This document shows, piece by piece, positions 38,501 through 50,500 of a DNA stretch of 64,000 nucleotides. The position numbers and the translations under genes are program-made. Numbering within the stretch: position 1 is the stretch's first letter; each line of letters begins with the position of its first letter. The notes below the pieces were generated by a model that was not told the origin of the DNA, did not search any database, and saw nothing but the letters and a program-made list of their open reading frames with translations. The DNA is taken from NCBI GenBank assembly GCA_034008185.1, contig CM067109.1:29854885-29918884 (forward strand), given 5' to 3'. This stretch comes from Gorsachius magnificus (taxonomy: Eukaryota > Chordata > Aves > Pelecaniformes > Ardeidae).

Positions 38501-41500
38501 TTAGCTTGAGTCACTATCATTGCAGGATAATTTTTTCTGGCATGGAGCAAGATATTGTATTGAATAAGGTAACTATTATTGTCTGCTTTGATATATGTGC
38601 AACATGAGAGAGAAAAGCTGCTCTCACTCACCCAAAGGGCACGTAGCAAGTCAGGAACCTGTCATATGGACATCCTGATCTGATCATTGCTTATGCAGTG
38701 TCATCCCTCTCCCTTGCCTCCATGCCAAATGTAATTTGTCTTCATCTAAACACACAAGTTGGTGCAAATATTTCTGAAAGCTTAGCCTCTCTTCTCTCTC
38801 TTCTTATCTTTCCTTCTGTTGTGTTTAAGTGGTGTATGGTAGAGGTGTTTTCAGATTTCTCCTTCCTGTGGACCCTATCTCAAAGTAGAAGCATCCCCTC
38901 TTCAGCTTACAGCCACATGACGCTGTGCCGGCCCATAGATGGAAAATCTGTGTTGGTTTAAAAGGCATATACTTTTCTATATTTGTATCAGTACATGTTC
39001 TATCTCAGGTCAAAAAAATGGAAGATTTTGTCTTTAACACTCCTCTCCCTATCGTCCTGGATCCTTTTTGTTTCTTTCCAGAACCCTACTCCTGCTTTTT
39101 GAAGTTATCCTGCCTATGTTGCCAGCCCTCTCAACCCATTCATGCATGCTCCCTTGTCACTTGGCTCCCTGCTACTCTAGACAGATGTCCCATTGCCACA
39201 GACCTCCAGACCCCTATGATTCTTTAATGTTGATGTTTTCCATTTCCTTTTCTTTTCCATTACTATAGCAATCCAAGCAGAGATAGGAAAGCAGACTGTG
39301 GATTTTTAGCTGTTCCTGCAGGCTTAATGTTTTTTATTTGTCTTAAAGAACTTGGCAGTCCATAAAACCGGGGAGCAGAACAAGCCCACATCACTAGTGA
39401 GTGCTGTGTGAACAACCATTTGGGGACCACTGCACTGAAACAAAAACATTTTTACATTATGTTGTTCAAACAAGTTCCAAATCTGTAAGACTGGTCTTTT
39501 GCCATAGCTGTTTTAGTGTTGCAGGCTTTTAGTTGCAGATATGTATTGCTACCTTTTCCCTTTGAAACCTACAGAGTAAAGAGGTAGTGGGATGATGGAA
39601 GCTCCTTTGCTGAGACTTGTGACAAATGAGTAATTCTCCCTGCTGTTGGAAATCCTTTGGAATAGGCACTTATAATGGAACTGTTGACCCATCTTTAGCT
39701 TTGGCATTTCAAATGAGATTCTGAATGTCAAATCACTAAACACATTACTGAGAATAAATGCTTGGTGAGCCACTAGTGACAAGTGGTTAAAGACTGTAAA
39801 AGAGAGCAACTGAAAAGAAAAGAAATGCAATGAAAGAACATCACAGAGGTTGTTACTGGTGATGTGAATAAAAATAATAGCAAGCATCTCAACTCATTTG
39901 GCTGGCAGCAGCACAATAATGTTGCCAATGCATTTTTTGAAAATAGAAATAGGTCTGCAGTGTAGTTGGAAGTCATAATTATTTTAATGGACAGAAGCTA
40001 ACTATGGAACATGTATCACCGGCAAGGTTTGACTGGCTGCACCTTGAAAAGAAGGAAACAAAAGAAAAGGACTCCAGTTGTAACACTGACTGAAAACAGT
40101 GGATTTTATTCCCTGCAGTGCTAGTAAGCCCAACCTTACATCTGGATTCATGGAGGGAAAGATGTGGTCTATTATATGCAAATGGAATTCTTTTCAGCAT
40201 TATGCAGTGTCACAAATTATCTGAACTCAGCCAAATGTAGGACTATATCTCTCATTAGAATCACTTCAGATGTCAGATAAGTAGCTGACAGACAAGATTA
40301 TCTTGGCTGAAGTGTGCAAATAAGTTATTTAGAAATATCCCAACAGATATCCTAATGTTCTTGATGTAACACTTCATTGCTAGATTGAACTAGTCTCAGA
40401 AGGAAGCAGGGTAGTTTCACCAAAAGTTCTGATTTTAGCCAAATATGCTGTTATTTGTCTTCTGGATGGTTGGAGTATTTTTCAGTTTCTCAGGAAGTTT
40501 CCTTCTTTTGGCATTGTGCTATTTCAGATCTCAAGCCACAGCGTCCACCTAGAAGATGGTTGGCCCACATATGCTGTGTATCAAACTCACTCTTTAAAGT
40601 GTAAGGTTGCGTGCAGATGTCCAGGCAAGTTTTGTGGATTCAGTTCCAACAGCGTTATTTTAGTTCTATCAATTTTTGCATTAACTGCACCATTGCTAAA
40701 CTGCAGATTTTTACTTGATTTTTAACAGATGAACTGAAGCTTGTACAGGCTTTTATGGACAAAATTTTGTAGTGTACAGAAGTTACTCACACAGAGGCAC
40801 TGTTGGAAGCCTCGTTTATATCCATCCACTGCCTTTTATACGCACACATGTGCATGCGAACACACACACGTGCATGCCAGCAAATAAAACTGCACATTAT
40901 ACTGTACCAACGTGCATATGTTCCACAGGCTGTATATGAAAATTAATTTGACATCATCCAGGCATGACATCATTGTAAAAGACTTGAGGGATGGAGCAAG
41001 CAGGAATAACATTTCTCTTTGCTTGTTCTGAACACAACAGCAGTTAGATTGAGCAGATTGATGTTGTATTCCCTCCAGGTGTGATGAAATTGCGATCCTT
41101 TCTCTATCCCTACCTACATGCTTCAGGAATGAGAAACTCCATGTCTTTTGCAACAGTTTCATGTGGTTTTTGGACGAATGCTTTATACTACATATGCATT
41201 CTGTCTGTCTGTTTTCCTTTGTCCTGACTGCTGTTCGAAGGGAAAGTAGTATCTGAAATTCAGGATCATATGCTCACCAGCTGCGGGCCCTTAAATAGAG
41301 CAGCAATGGACTAGCATTATGGCTGTGGAGAGCTGTTTGTGGGGCTTTTGGGGGAACACACCCTGGCAGAGCTGTGCTGTGGGAGTTCAGAAACACTGCA
41401 GTGTTTTTTCTGTCCCCCATTGTGCAGCCTCATTTTACAACACCCCAAAGTGGGCTTCATACTCTGACTTTCTGCAACCCATACTGCTTCCAGTCTTCTG

Positions 41501-44500
41501 TGTGGGTGCTTGCTTCTAAATGTGGGGGGAGAGGGAAGGTTCTTCTCCCTTTTTGTGCTGAGACAGCTTTCTTCCTAAGCTCCCCTCACCTTCTTAAAAA
41601 AAAATAAAAAGGGGGAGGAAAAAAAAAAAAAGAAGAACAGCTTGCTAGCAATTCACCAGAGGAGCCAACTCAGCTGCAGACAGACAGGCAGGCAGGCAGC
41701 CAGGACTGAAGTAAAAGCAGCCGGAGTATCACTGGCAACCACCCAGATTGCCTTCCTCAGTTTGGACTGCTCTCCCCTAAAATATACGTGCATAGCCATG
41801 GATCTTTAAGGGCCAAAATCTGTGAATATCCAGTGAGTACGAGGTCCAACACAACATAACAATAGGCTTTTGGCATTTTTGCTTGGGTTTCATTCCCAGC
41901 AGGAGAGCTAGGTTTTCTTTCCTTCGCAAGCGAAAACTGAGATGAGCTCTTTGTGTCCCAAGATTCTAAGCCTGTGTAGTCTTTAGAAGCTGTCCTTCCT
42001 TCCAACAGCTGTTTTGCATTTTATCCAGAAAAGCTGTGCAATTGCTGTCTTTGGGTGCCGAGGAAAATCGCAACATGATTTCAGTACAGAATTAAGTATT
42101 TCTCACATTGTCTATCCCCATGGTTTTTATATCAATATCTACTTCAGAGAGGTATCTTTGGACTCAGTAAAGCAAGATCTATTAAGTGTTTTGAGATTTT
42201 CTAATGAAGAACTGTGTACAAAAATTTGTTTCAGCCTGAAAGGGTTTCTATGTTGTGTAGGTACTGGGTGTTTTTAGCTTCACTGCAGATGGAAATGGGC
42301 AAAAACAAAAGTGAAGACCAGTTTACACTTGTGGTAAATATGGCACCTATTATCCCCTAAAGAAAGGAAGGAATAATGAGAAATTGACAGATGACTGTAG
42401 TAAAGAACTGTAATGTGATATTTCATGAGAGAGAAGGATTTTGAGAAATCTCTGTAGACCTGCCAATTCTCCATCTCCTCCAAGGCTGTGCGTGGAATTT
42501 GTGGGAAGACTGGCCATTGTTTGAGGCGCTTAAAAATCAGTGCAGCTTTAGCTGAAGTACAACCAACAGGAAAGAGAAAAACCAAGCCTATCTTGATAGG
42601 CTTTCCCTTTTTCACATGCATAATATATTTTAGGACATCATCCTGACTCTCACAGCATGTAGCGGGTGGGGCTTTTTTTTCTTCCTACAAAAATGTTAAA
42701 CAGCAGTGCAATTTGATACAGAAAGTGATTTATTCCCCTGCTGATAACTGAGATCATCTAGCATTCCAGACAAGCACAGTTAATGGATGACTTATCCCTC
42801 ACCCGGCAGCTGATTACAGGACCTCAGGAGACAGCAGGCTGCTTTGAGTGAGGTTATAGAAACAGCACGGCATTTTGCTTTTAGTGTTATTGCAACTATA
42901 TTGAGCCCTGGAATGCTCCGGCTGTACCGGTCTGGGCCCCCTGCAGCACTGGCATGCATGTAGGTGGGCAGGCAGCGCGGAGCCACCCTTGCTCTAAGGC
43001 ATTAGTTCTGCCTTTCTGTGATCGTCCCGTCAACATTTGTGGGGCAGACTGATGGGCAGTCATTTGTTTGATGCCTGTGGATAGGAGAAGTTCCACCAAG
43101 TCTGATGATGACTTTGTATTAAAAATCCTGCTAACTTAACAGGTTGGTTTTAAAACCCTCCATCCCAAAAGAATGTCAGCGTACTGAGGAATAGACCTTA
43201 ATGTGAATTTGAAAGATGCTACCTCCTGGCATCTGCCAATGGAATTTTGCTCAGGTTGATTCCTACAAGTATCCATTAAAAATATCTGAGATGATAACCG
43301 GTATTGCCATCAGCAGACATAAATGAGGTCTGGGCCGATTCTTTTTTCTTAGCAGATGGTTCTTCCCAAAGAAGACGACTCAGTGCCTGAGCAGCAGAGA
43401 GAAGCTTGGCCTGCTAGGGTATTGCTGAGAAATCTTTAAGTAGTTTTTGGTTTTGTTTTTTTAATTTAAAAAAAAAAAAAAAAGACTCGTTTCAGAAGAC
43501 ACCATTCCAGAAAATGTAATTCAGTTACATGTCACTAAATATCTGGCTTTGCAGAGAAGTTGTCACATGATTAAATTTTCTCATGCAGCTTAGAGAATTA
43601 ATTTATTTTCTGAATTTGTCACACCTCTCTGCATCTTCGGAACATTGCAACATCCAGTCCACGCCACGTGTGTCCTTTCTGTGACCTTTTAAGTAAGACT
43701 CAGATGTGTCAATGAAGTATTGGGAGAGAGTTTGATGTGAAAATACATATTTTGTTCCAAATGTTTTTTTAATACCCTTCTTTCTCTTTCCAGTACTACC
43801 AGCTCAACCGCAAGCAGTTGCGATACGGAATTTACAAAGGAGGATGAGCAGCGGCTGAAGGATTACATCCAGCAGTTGAAAAATGACAGGGCAGCAGTGA
43901 AACTGACAATGCTGGAGCTGGAAAGCATCCACATTGATCCCCTTAGTTACGACGTTAAACCTCGTGGAGACAGCCAGAGGCTAGACCTGGAAAATGCAGT
44001 CTTGATGCAGGAACTTATGGCGATGAAGGTATTTTATTTATATCCAACAGGCTAACTACACTGCTGCTGATGCCCCTGTGCTAGAAAACATGCCCAGTCA
44101 CGCACATGAGAGGCTTTGATAGTGATCACTGGGTAATAAAGGGTAACTTTGTTGAAACAAATAATCAGGGCTGAAAATCCCGTAGTCAGAAAGTGACAGA
44201 AGGCAGTGCATTAATAGTGACGAGCTGTGTGTGTTTTGAATTAGGCGAGGACTTCATCCATGGCTCTAAACTGGGAATGCTCTCCTTGACAAACCAGATG
44301 CTCTCCTTAAGAGATACGGCAGCTGAGTTGCTTGAGGGTGACCAAAAGCACGATACAGCACTTCCCAAGAGACAGTTCATGACTTTACTTACAAGCTTGC
44401 AAATGTGCATCTTGCATATTTGTCAACTGAAGCAGAACAAATTCACCTCCTTTTAATATTGCCGTGGGAGGAGGAATGGTCTGTCAAAAGCTGTCATCCC

Positions 44501-47500
44501 TAATGCTCTCCAGTCACAAGTCCAGAGCCATTCTAGGCACTCCATTGCAATCTGTAGCGCAGCTCAGAGCCCGACAAAGAGCACAGTGTGTAATGACTTG
44601 CAGTAACAGGCATTTTCAGAGAAAACTCTGGTTCCTCCAGGCTGGTTTATACATCCAGTTCTAAGGATGTGATCTAGAAAAACTGTGTGGGTTTGGTTCA
44701 GTGCAAGTAAGTTTCATTTCTGCAAGTCCTATTTTAGTCAACTGATGGCAGATGTGTTAGGTGATGGTATCATGTGGGACAGCAAATCCTAATAGTTTCA
44801 TAAGCTTCTAAAGCTATAGATCTTTGTTCAGATGTGCTATTGCTGGCTAACTGGTAGCTTAGTAATGATAATTATGTTCTTGGTGGTGCTGCCTTTCCAT
44901 GATGACAAATGCAATTTTGCAATAATGCATTCAATATTTGCAGTTCAGAAAAAAAGATTGCCTGCTACCAATCAGAAGATTTAAACTTATGTTAGTCGTT
45001 TGACTATATTGTGGCCAACAGCAATATATTCCCCATAATTAAAGCAGGCAAGATGTACTGGAAGGCATTTGTAGATAATTAAATGTATATTTCAGATATC
45101 ACACTTCCTTTTCCTCTTTTGCATCCAGATCTCCCCTGAAATCTCTTGTACACCATTCTTACCTCTATCTTTAAACTAATTGGTAAAAGCAAACTGCAGA
45201 GCTATCCCTTGTGATTAGTGCCCTTGCATTCCCTGACCTGGCAGGAGCACCAACAGTTGCATATCATAATTTCTGGCACAGTTTTGAGTGCTGATAATCC
45301 TTTCATTCACTAAATGATAATCTAACTTGGTTTTGCTGGACCTAGCACATTGGGTTTTCACTGCAAGGATTGTCCCTAGAAGAAGAAGAGATCTTTCTTC
45401 TTGGTTGGTTGTGTGCACTGCATACTGGAATGGACACACATTTTATATAGGTGGCCGAAGTCACCTTTGGTCCTTTCTGGTACAGAGAAACTGACAGTAC
45501 TGTTATTCAGTATGATCTGTTGTGCTTTGCTGGAATTCACAACTGCAGGAAATCCCTAGGTTTCTGAAAGGGATATGATGAAAACTCAAGTTTATCAAAG
45601 CTTGGAGTGGATTTGTTGGTAAGTGCTCTCCTGCTGCAGAAGCCTTTCTTCTACATATAAAGCATTACGAAAGACACAGCTACGTTCTGTGTGCTTTGGT
45701 CCCAAGAGATTGTGCTGCCTTATTAGCATCCATGGTTGTTGCTCGGGTCTGCATGACACCTTGCTCATATGTTCAGCAAGCTATAACATAGCTGAACCTA
45801 AGGGCAGGACTCATGGATGTCTTGGCTTTCTGAGTCTATTGTTTGTATGTGTTATTTGGAACATACACCTCGTACAGAATAGCATATGCATCTGCATTCT
45901 TCTGAGACAACTTGAGAATTTAAATTTCCTTACAGTATTTTATTTAACTTGAAGCAGGTGGACTCATCTGTGCTGCAGAGGACTTCATCATGTAGCAGCT
46001 CTTCATTTGTTCCCTCCCTTCCACATTCTTAGCAAAGATGATACAGCTTGATTGAGCTACTCAAGGATTTCCTGCATTGCTGGGTCTTACGGCCTGCAGC
46101 TGCCTTCCTGAAACTTGTATCTGTGTCGGAATCTCTGCTGCATCTTTTGGCACCTTTCATTTATGACACCCAGTAAAAGCCGATCACCACATCAGTCATT
46201 GCTTCTTGCATCTGTGTGTTACGCTGAAAATGTTCTGAAAATGCCTTTACACCATTAGTTCTTCCTTATTGATGAAAATGATCCATAAAAAGTTGTTTGG
46301 GGGGTGGTTTCGCTGTTGCTCTGTTTACTTTTTTTACTGATCCAGAGTGTAAGATGTAGCTGTCTGACAGTACTTCTGTACAATCCAGTTCTTTGCTTCG
46401 AGCAATAATTAACCATGTTCCCAAATATATACTTGTCTGGGGTTTGTCATCATTCAGTGGTCTTGCTTTGAGGTCAGTTGTTGTCATGCCCCAGTTAGAA
46501 AGGAGATTACTTCTGATGGGTGTAAATAATTCTTGGTTTACAGCCTTTCTGCATTTCAAAGCACTTAATCTAGATAAGAAGTCTCAGCTTTCTACACTGA
46601 TGATTTTCCTCTTTTGTGTACAGGTGGTGATAACATTGCTCATAATGTGCTCTGAGACTACAGTCTCTTTGCACAAAATGTTAAGAATCCTGTTGCCCAC
46701 CTTTGTTACAGCATTTCATGCTCTTATAGATGTATATAGTAAAATATAGTTCACTAGTGCATGGCGTTTATCTGCTCTGTCATGTGTTTTACTTCTGAAA
46801 GCTGGTATATTCCACCTTGTGTCCTGTGATCCTCCTGGAGTCCTTTCTGTAGAACTTTTTGCCACTTAAGAGTCCTTGCTGTTTTGTTCTTCTGACATGA
46901 CCACATCCAACACAAATTTTAATTTTGAGGATGCTGCGTGTTTCTGGTTATATTGAGTCAGAAGTGTTCAATTTTTGTTCAAGTTTTCACCCAAATTCAG
47001 AATTACAGTATGACTGCAATTACAAATATATTTCTCAATATTCAATTAATTTGTCCTGAAATGAGTTCTAGATTTGGTTCTTGAAGCTTGTGAATTTGCA
47101 TGGGTCGTATAAGTCTTTTGCAAATCAACTGGAAGAGTGACCCCTTGCTACCTCCTTCTTCAGGGTTTCATTTTGTAAATGCCACTTGTGCTTTAGGCCC
47201 ATACTCTGAAGAAGCAGATATGTTAAACTGCAAAATGTTTCACCAGCATCCTGTAATTAGAAAAAAGAGTGTAGTAGATACACAAAGGTGATGTTGTCAT
47301 TGAAATTAAATTTAGATGCTATCTTTAGAAGACATATTTTCATGGAAGAAAATCACTGCATATGTAAAGACTAATTAAGTCTCTAAGTAAGCCTGAGCTA
47401 CTTAAATTTTCCCATATGTACGTTGCCATCCTATCTCACAGATTGTATGTGTCCATACCAGAATCCTCAACACTAGTTTTAATTTTTAACTTCAACCTTT

Positions 47501-50500
47501 CCATTCATTCCTGTTACTTCTCTGGGAGCCTCTGCAATACACTGGCTGGCAGTTCTTCCACTTTTGCCCTGCTTTGTCTTTGCTTCTCTGCTACTCTGCA
47601 AAGTCACATTGTCTTGACATGAGAAAACTAACGCATGGGGGGTGCTTTTGAAGTCCATGATATGTCTTCTGGGACAGGATACAAACTTATGAATTCATAT
47701 ATGATGATCCTAGCTGTCGTGGTTTAACTCTATCCCAGCCGAAACCAGGACATTAGCTTACTGTCTTCATAAACAAAGGAGTTAACCATTGATCCTCAAA
47801 TTTATTTTGAGCTGGGCTATGTAGTATGAACGAACATCCAGCCTTTAAGTTAAAACTTCTAAGTGATGGGAAAAATCAGTTCCAGTGATTCATTGTTGCA
47901 GTGGTTAAATTCACCTTTTTCTTTTAGGAAATAAATGTCCCTTATTTCTAGGCTGAATTTGCCTAATTTCAGCTTCCAGCCTGGGAAGATCTTGTCACGA
48001 CCCTCCCATGCAGACAGCCCTCTGTCAAGAGTATCTTCTATTCACATAAGTGCCAAAATACTCTGCTCAAATTACTTCTCAGACTTTACTAAGCAGGCTA
48101 AGTAGATTAATGGCTTTAGAAATAGAGGCTTAAGAAGCTAAATGCATACACTTAAGTATACCAGACAATCCAATTCCCATAACTAAATTTCCCCATCACT
48201 GTTTGTCACTAATATTTACCTTTTTACTGTTGACAAAGGAAATAAATGGTAAGTTTGCCTAACAACTACATTTCTGTAAACCACATTGAATGAAACTGAT
48301 TGTGCTTCTAACCTTCAGTTCACAAACAAGTAGATGAATAAATGAATTATTTTAAAGCTCATACAAACCTTTCCAAGCCTGAGGGTTTTTGGGATACAGA
48401 TTTTATTTTTGCATGGTTGGTGATTCTGAATGAGCCAATTATTACCTGTGATTACTATATGCTGGTTATAACTGTGCTACACCTGTGTCTACTGCTTACA
48501 CTTAATCCAGACAGCAAATTTTTGTAGGAACATAGGTTCTCTTCTGCAGGAAAAGTTAGTCTAATTATGTGCCAAGATTTCTGTTTGTATAATCTCTGTT
48601 AATAATGGACGTAATACAAAGAACATTATTTTTGAAGGATAAGGCAAGATACTTCTGATATACTGGTCTTTTGACATATATACTATGCAATTATAAAAAG
48701 TCTTCTGAATGCTGATAGTGTTCTCCATGGAAAGAACACTCAAGTAATAGGAGTCAGTGAAAACTTTGTTTAACTTAGTCCTCCTTTAGTTATGTAGTCC
48801 AGTGACACAGCATGCTGATAATGTTTCTTCAACAGGAGGAGATGGCAGAGCTCAAGGCACAGCTTTACCTGCTAGAGAAAGAGAAGAAGGCATTGGAATT
48901 GAAACTGAGCACTCGAGAGGCCCAGGAGCAGGCCTACCTCGTCCATATTGAGCACTTGAAGTCTGAAGTGGAAGAGCAAAAAGAGCAGAGAATGAGGTCT
49001 CTCAGCTCAACCAGCAGTGGAAGCAAAGACAAACTGGGCAAGGTCAGGAGTCAAAACAAGTTTCCAAAATCAGCGTAAACACAATTTGTTGTACCCCTCC
49101 CCTCCCTATAGCAGTTCTTAACATGTTAATCATTCTTCTCTTTTGTCTATATGTACGTCTTTTCTCTCCTCTCCAGTTGTTAGGTGGTTCTTTCCATTCT
49201 GTGACTCACGAGGACTTTGCAAAATTACTGTTAAGCTTAGGCTAAAGTAAGTTTGTCATTTTGGGGAGGAGCACCACAAATCCACTCTTGCCAAAAAGCC
49301 AAGGTGGTTGAATATGTTGTGTCTTGCCTGTTGCCACTCACTAGAAAGAGTGGAAGAGAGTCTAAGCAAAACGCCATCCTCCCCCTACTCCGAACACAAA
49401 ATACGGAAAAATAGGGCTCAGTTCTATGAAGCAGTTAGAGCATTGTAATGACAGTTTTTTCTTCCAAGGCAGACAGTTTGTAATTATTTGAGAATAAAGA
49501 CTTCCCCCACCCTTAGTATAATGCAAAATAAACAGATTTCTGCATTTACATTAATAATTTGCATGAAGAAATAGTGATACCTAGAAAAACTTAGTCCTGT
49601 TATTTAGTGTCATGTCCCCAGAAAACGTCAGCAATATGTTAAAACCAAAATCCAGAGCTAGTCTATAACTGTGTCTGTCTGACTTGTTTCTGGCAAAGCA
49701 TCACCTGAGTTGTTGGATCTGGTGCGGCTTTCTTTCAAATGTGGTGTCAAAAGCAATATAAGGCACCAGCAATTATGCACATCATAGCAGAATTCTGCCA
49801 GTCAGTGAGCTGTGATGGTTTAGGAAACATTTAGAAGGATTTGTGAAGTGTTAATCCGTTAGTCCCTTTCTTGGTATGGTGATACGCTGCCCTGTTGTTG
49901 TGACGTTGTGATGTTTATTACACCTCCATTTTAAAAGCAGCTGTGAATGAAGATGTTTTCAGAGTTTCCCCATTAAGATGGTAAGCAACAAATTCAAATA
50001 AGATGGCCTTTCCTCATTTCTCAGGAATGCAGTGACGGCACCGCCACACCGTTAACACTAGCTGAGCTGAGACCGTACAACGAGAGCGAACTGACTGCTG
50101 AACTGACAAGCGCACTCCGGCGGTAAGCAGCTTCCCTCAGGAGAGACACGACTTGTTCCATAGGTCCAGGGCGAGGTTTAGTTCTGAGCCTTCGCTCTTA
50201 TCCTCAAGTCATTTTAAGAATGATCACAGGTTTTTCCCGTGAGGAGGAAATGGATCCAAGTTGTTCTAACCTTCCCCTCTCTTCCTCTTGCCCGTCTACT
50301 GATGAAAGTCCTCACGTGGTGCTTAGATCCATTCTCCTTGAGGTTCTCTGAAATTCAGATTAACTGTATCCCTAGGAAACCCTCAAAATGTCAGGAATGT
50401 CCATATTCAGGCAAGAATATGAGACACAAAATAGTGGCATGGCTTGCTTAAGGGCAAGCAGAAAACCGTTAGTGAGGACAGGATTTGAGGTGTGATCTTT

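Larger units (their letters stand above)
35821..43793 (+). other. MCC intron 10 of window (7973 bp)
   Basis: GT...AG intron. It contains a sense CR1 (35903-36650), an AT-rich hairpin tract (37893-38015), a G-run cluster (38133-38164), a MIR-like remnant (about 38565-38665), an A-rich and CAGG-rich stretch (41599-41704) and an A16 run (43468-43483). About 38700-41590 and 41710-43440 show nothing recognisable. Confidence 0.88.
44029..48835 (+). other. MCC intron 11 of window (4807 bp)
   Basis: GT...AG intron. It holds the 38 bp collapsed LTR (47715-47752) and an old antisense CR1 remnant (about 47915-48125). About 44030-47700 shows no recognisable element. Confidence 0.88.

Noticed and set aside
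50384..50490. Possible MIR remnant after exon 13
   Set aside because: Only a loose match to the MIR core (GCTTGCTTAAGGGCAAGCAG); not enough to call.
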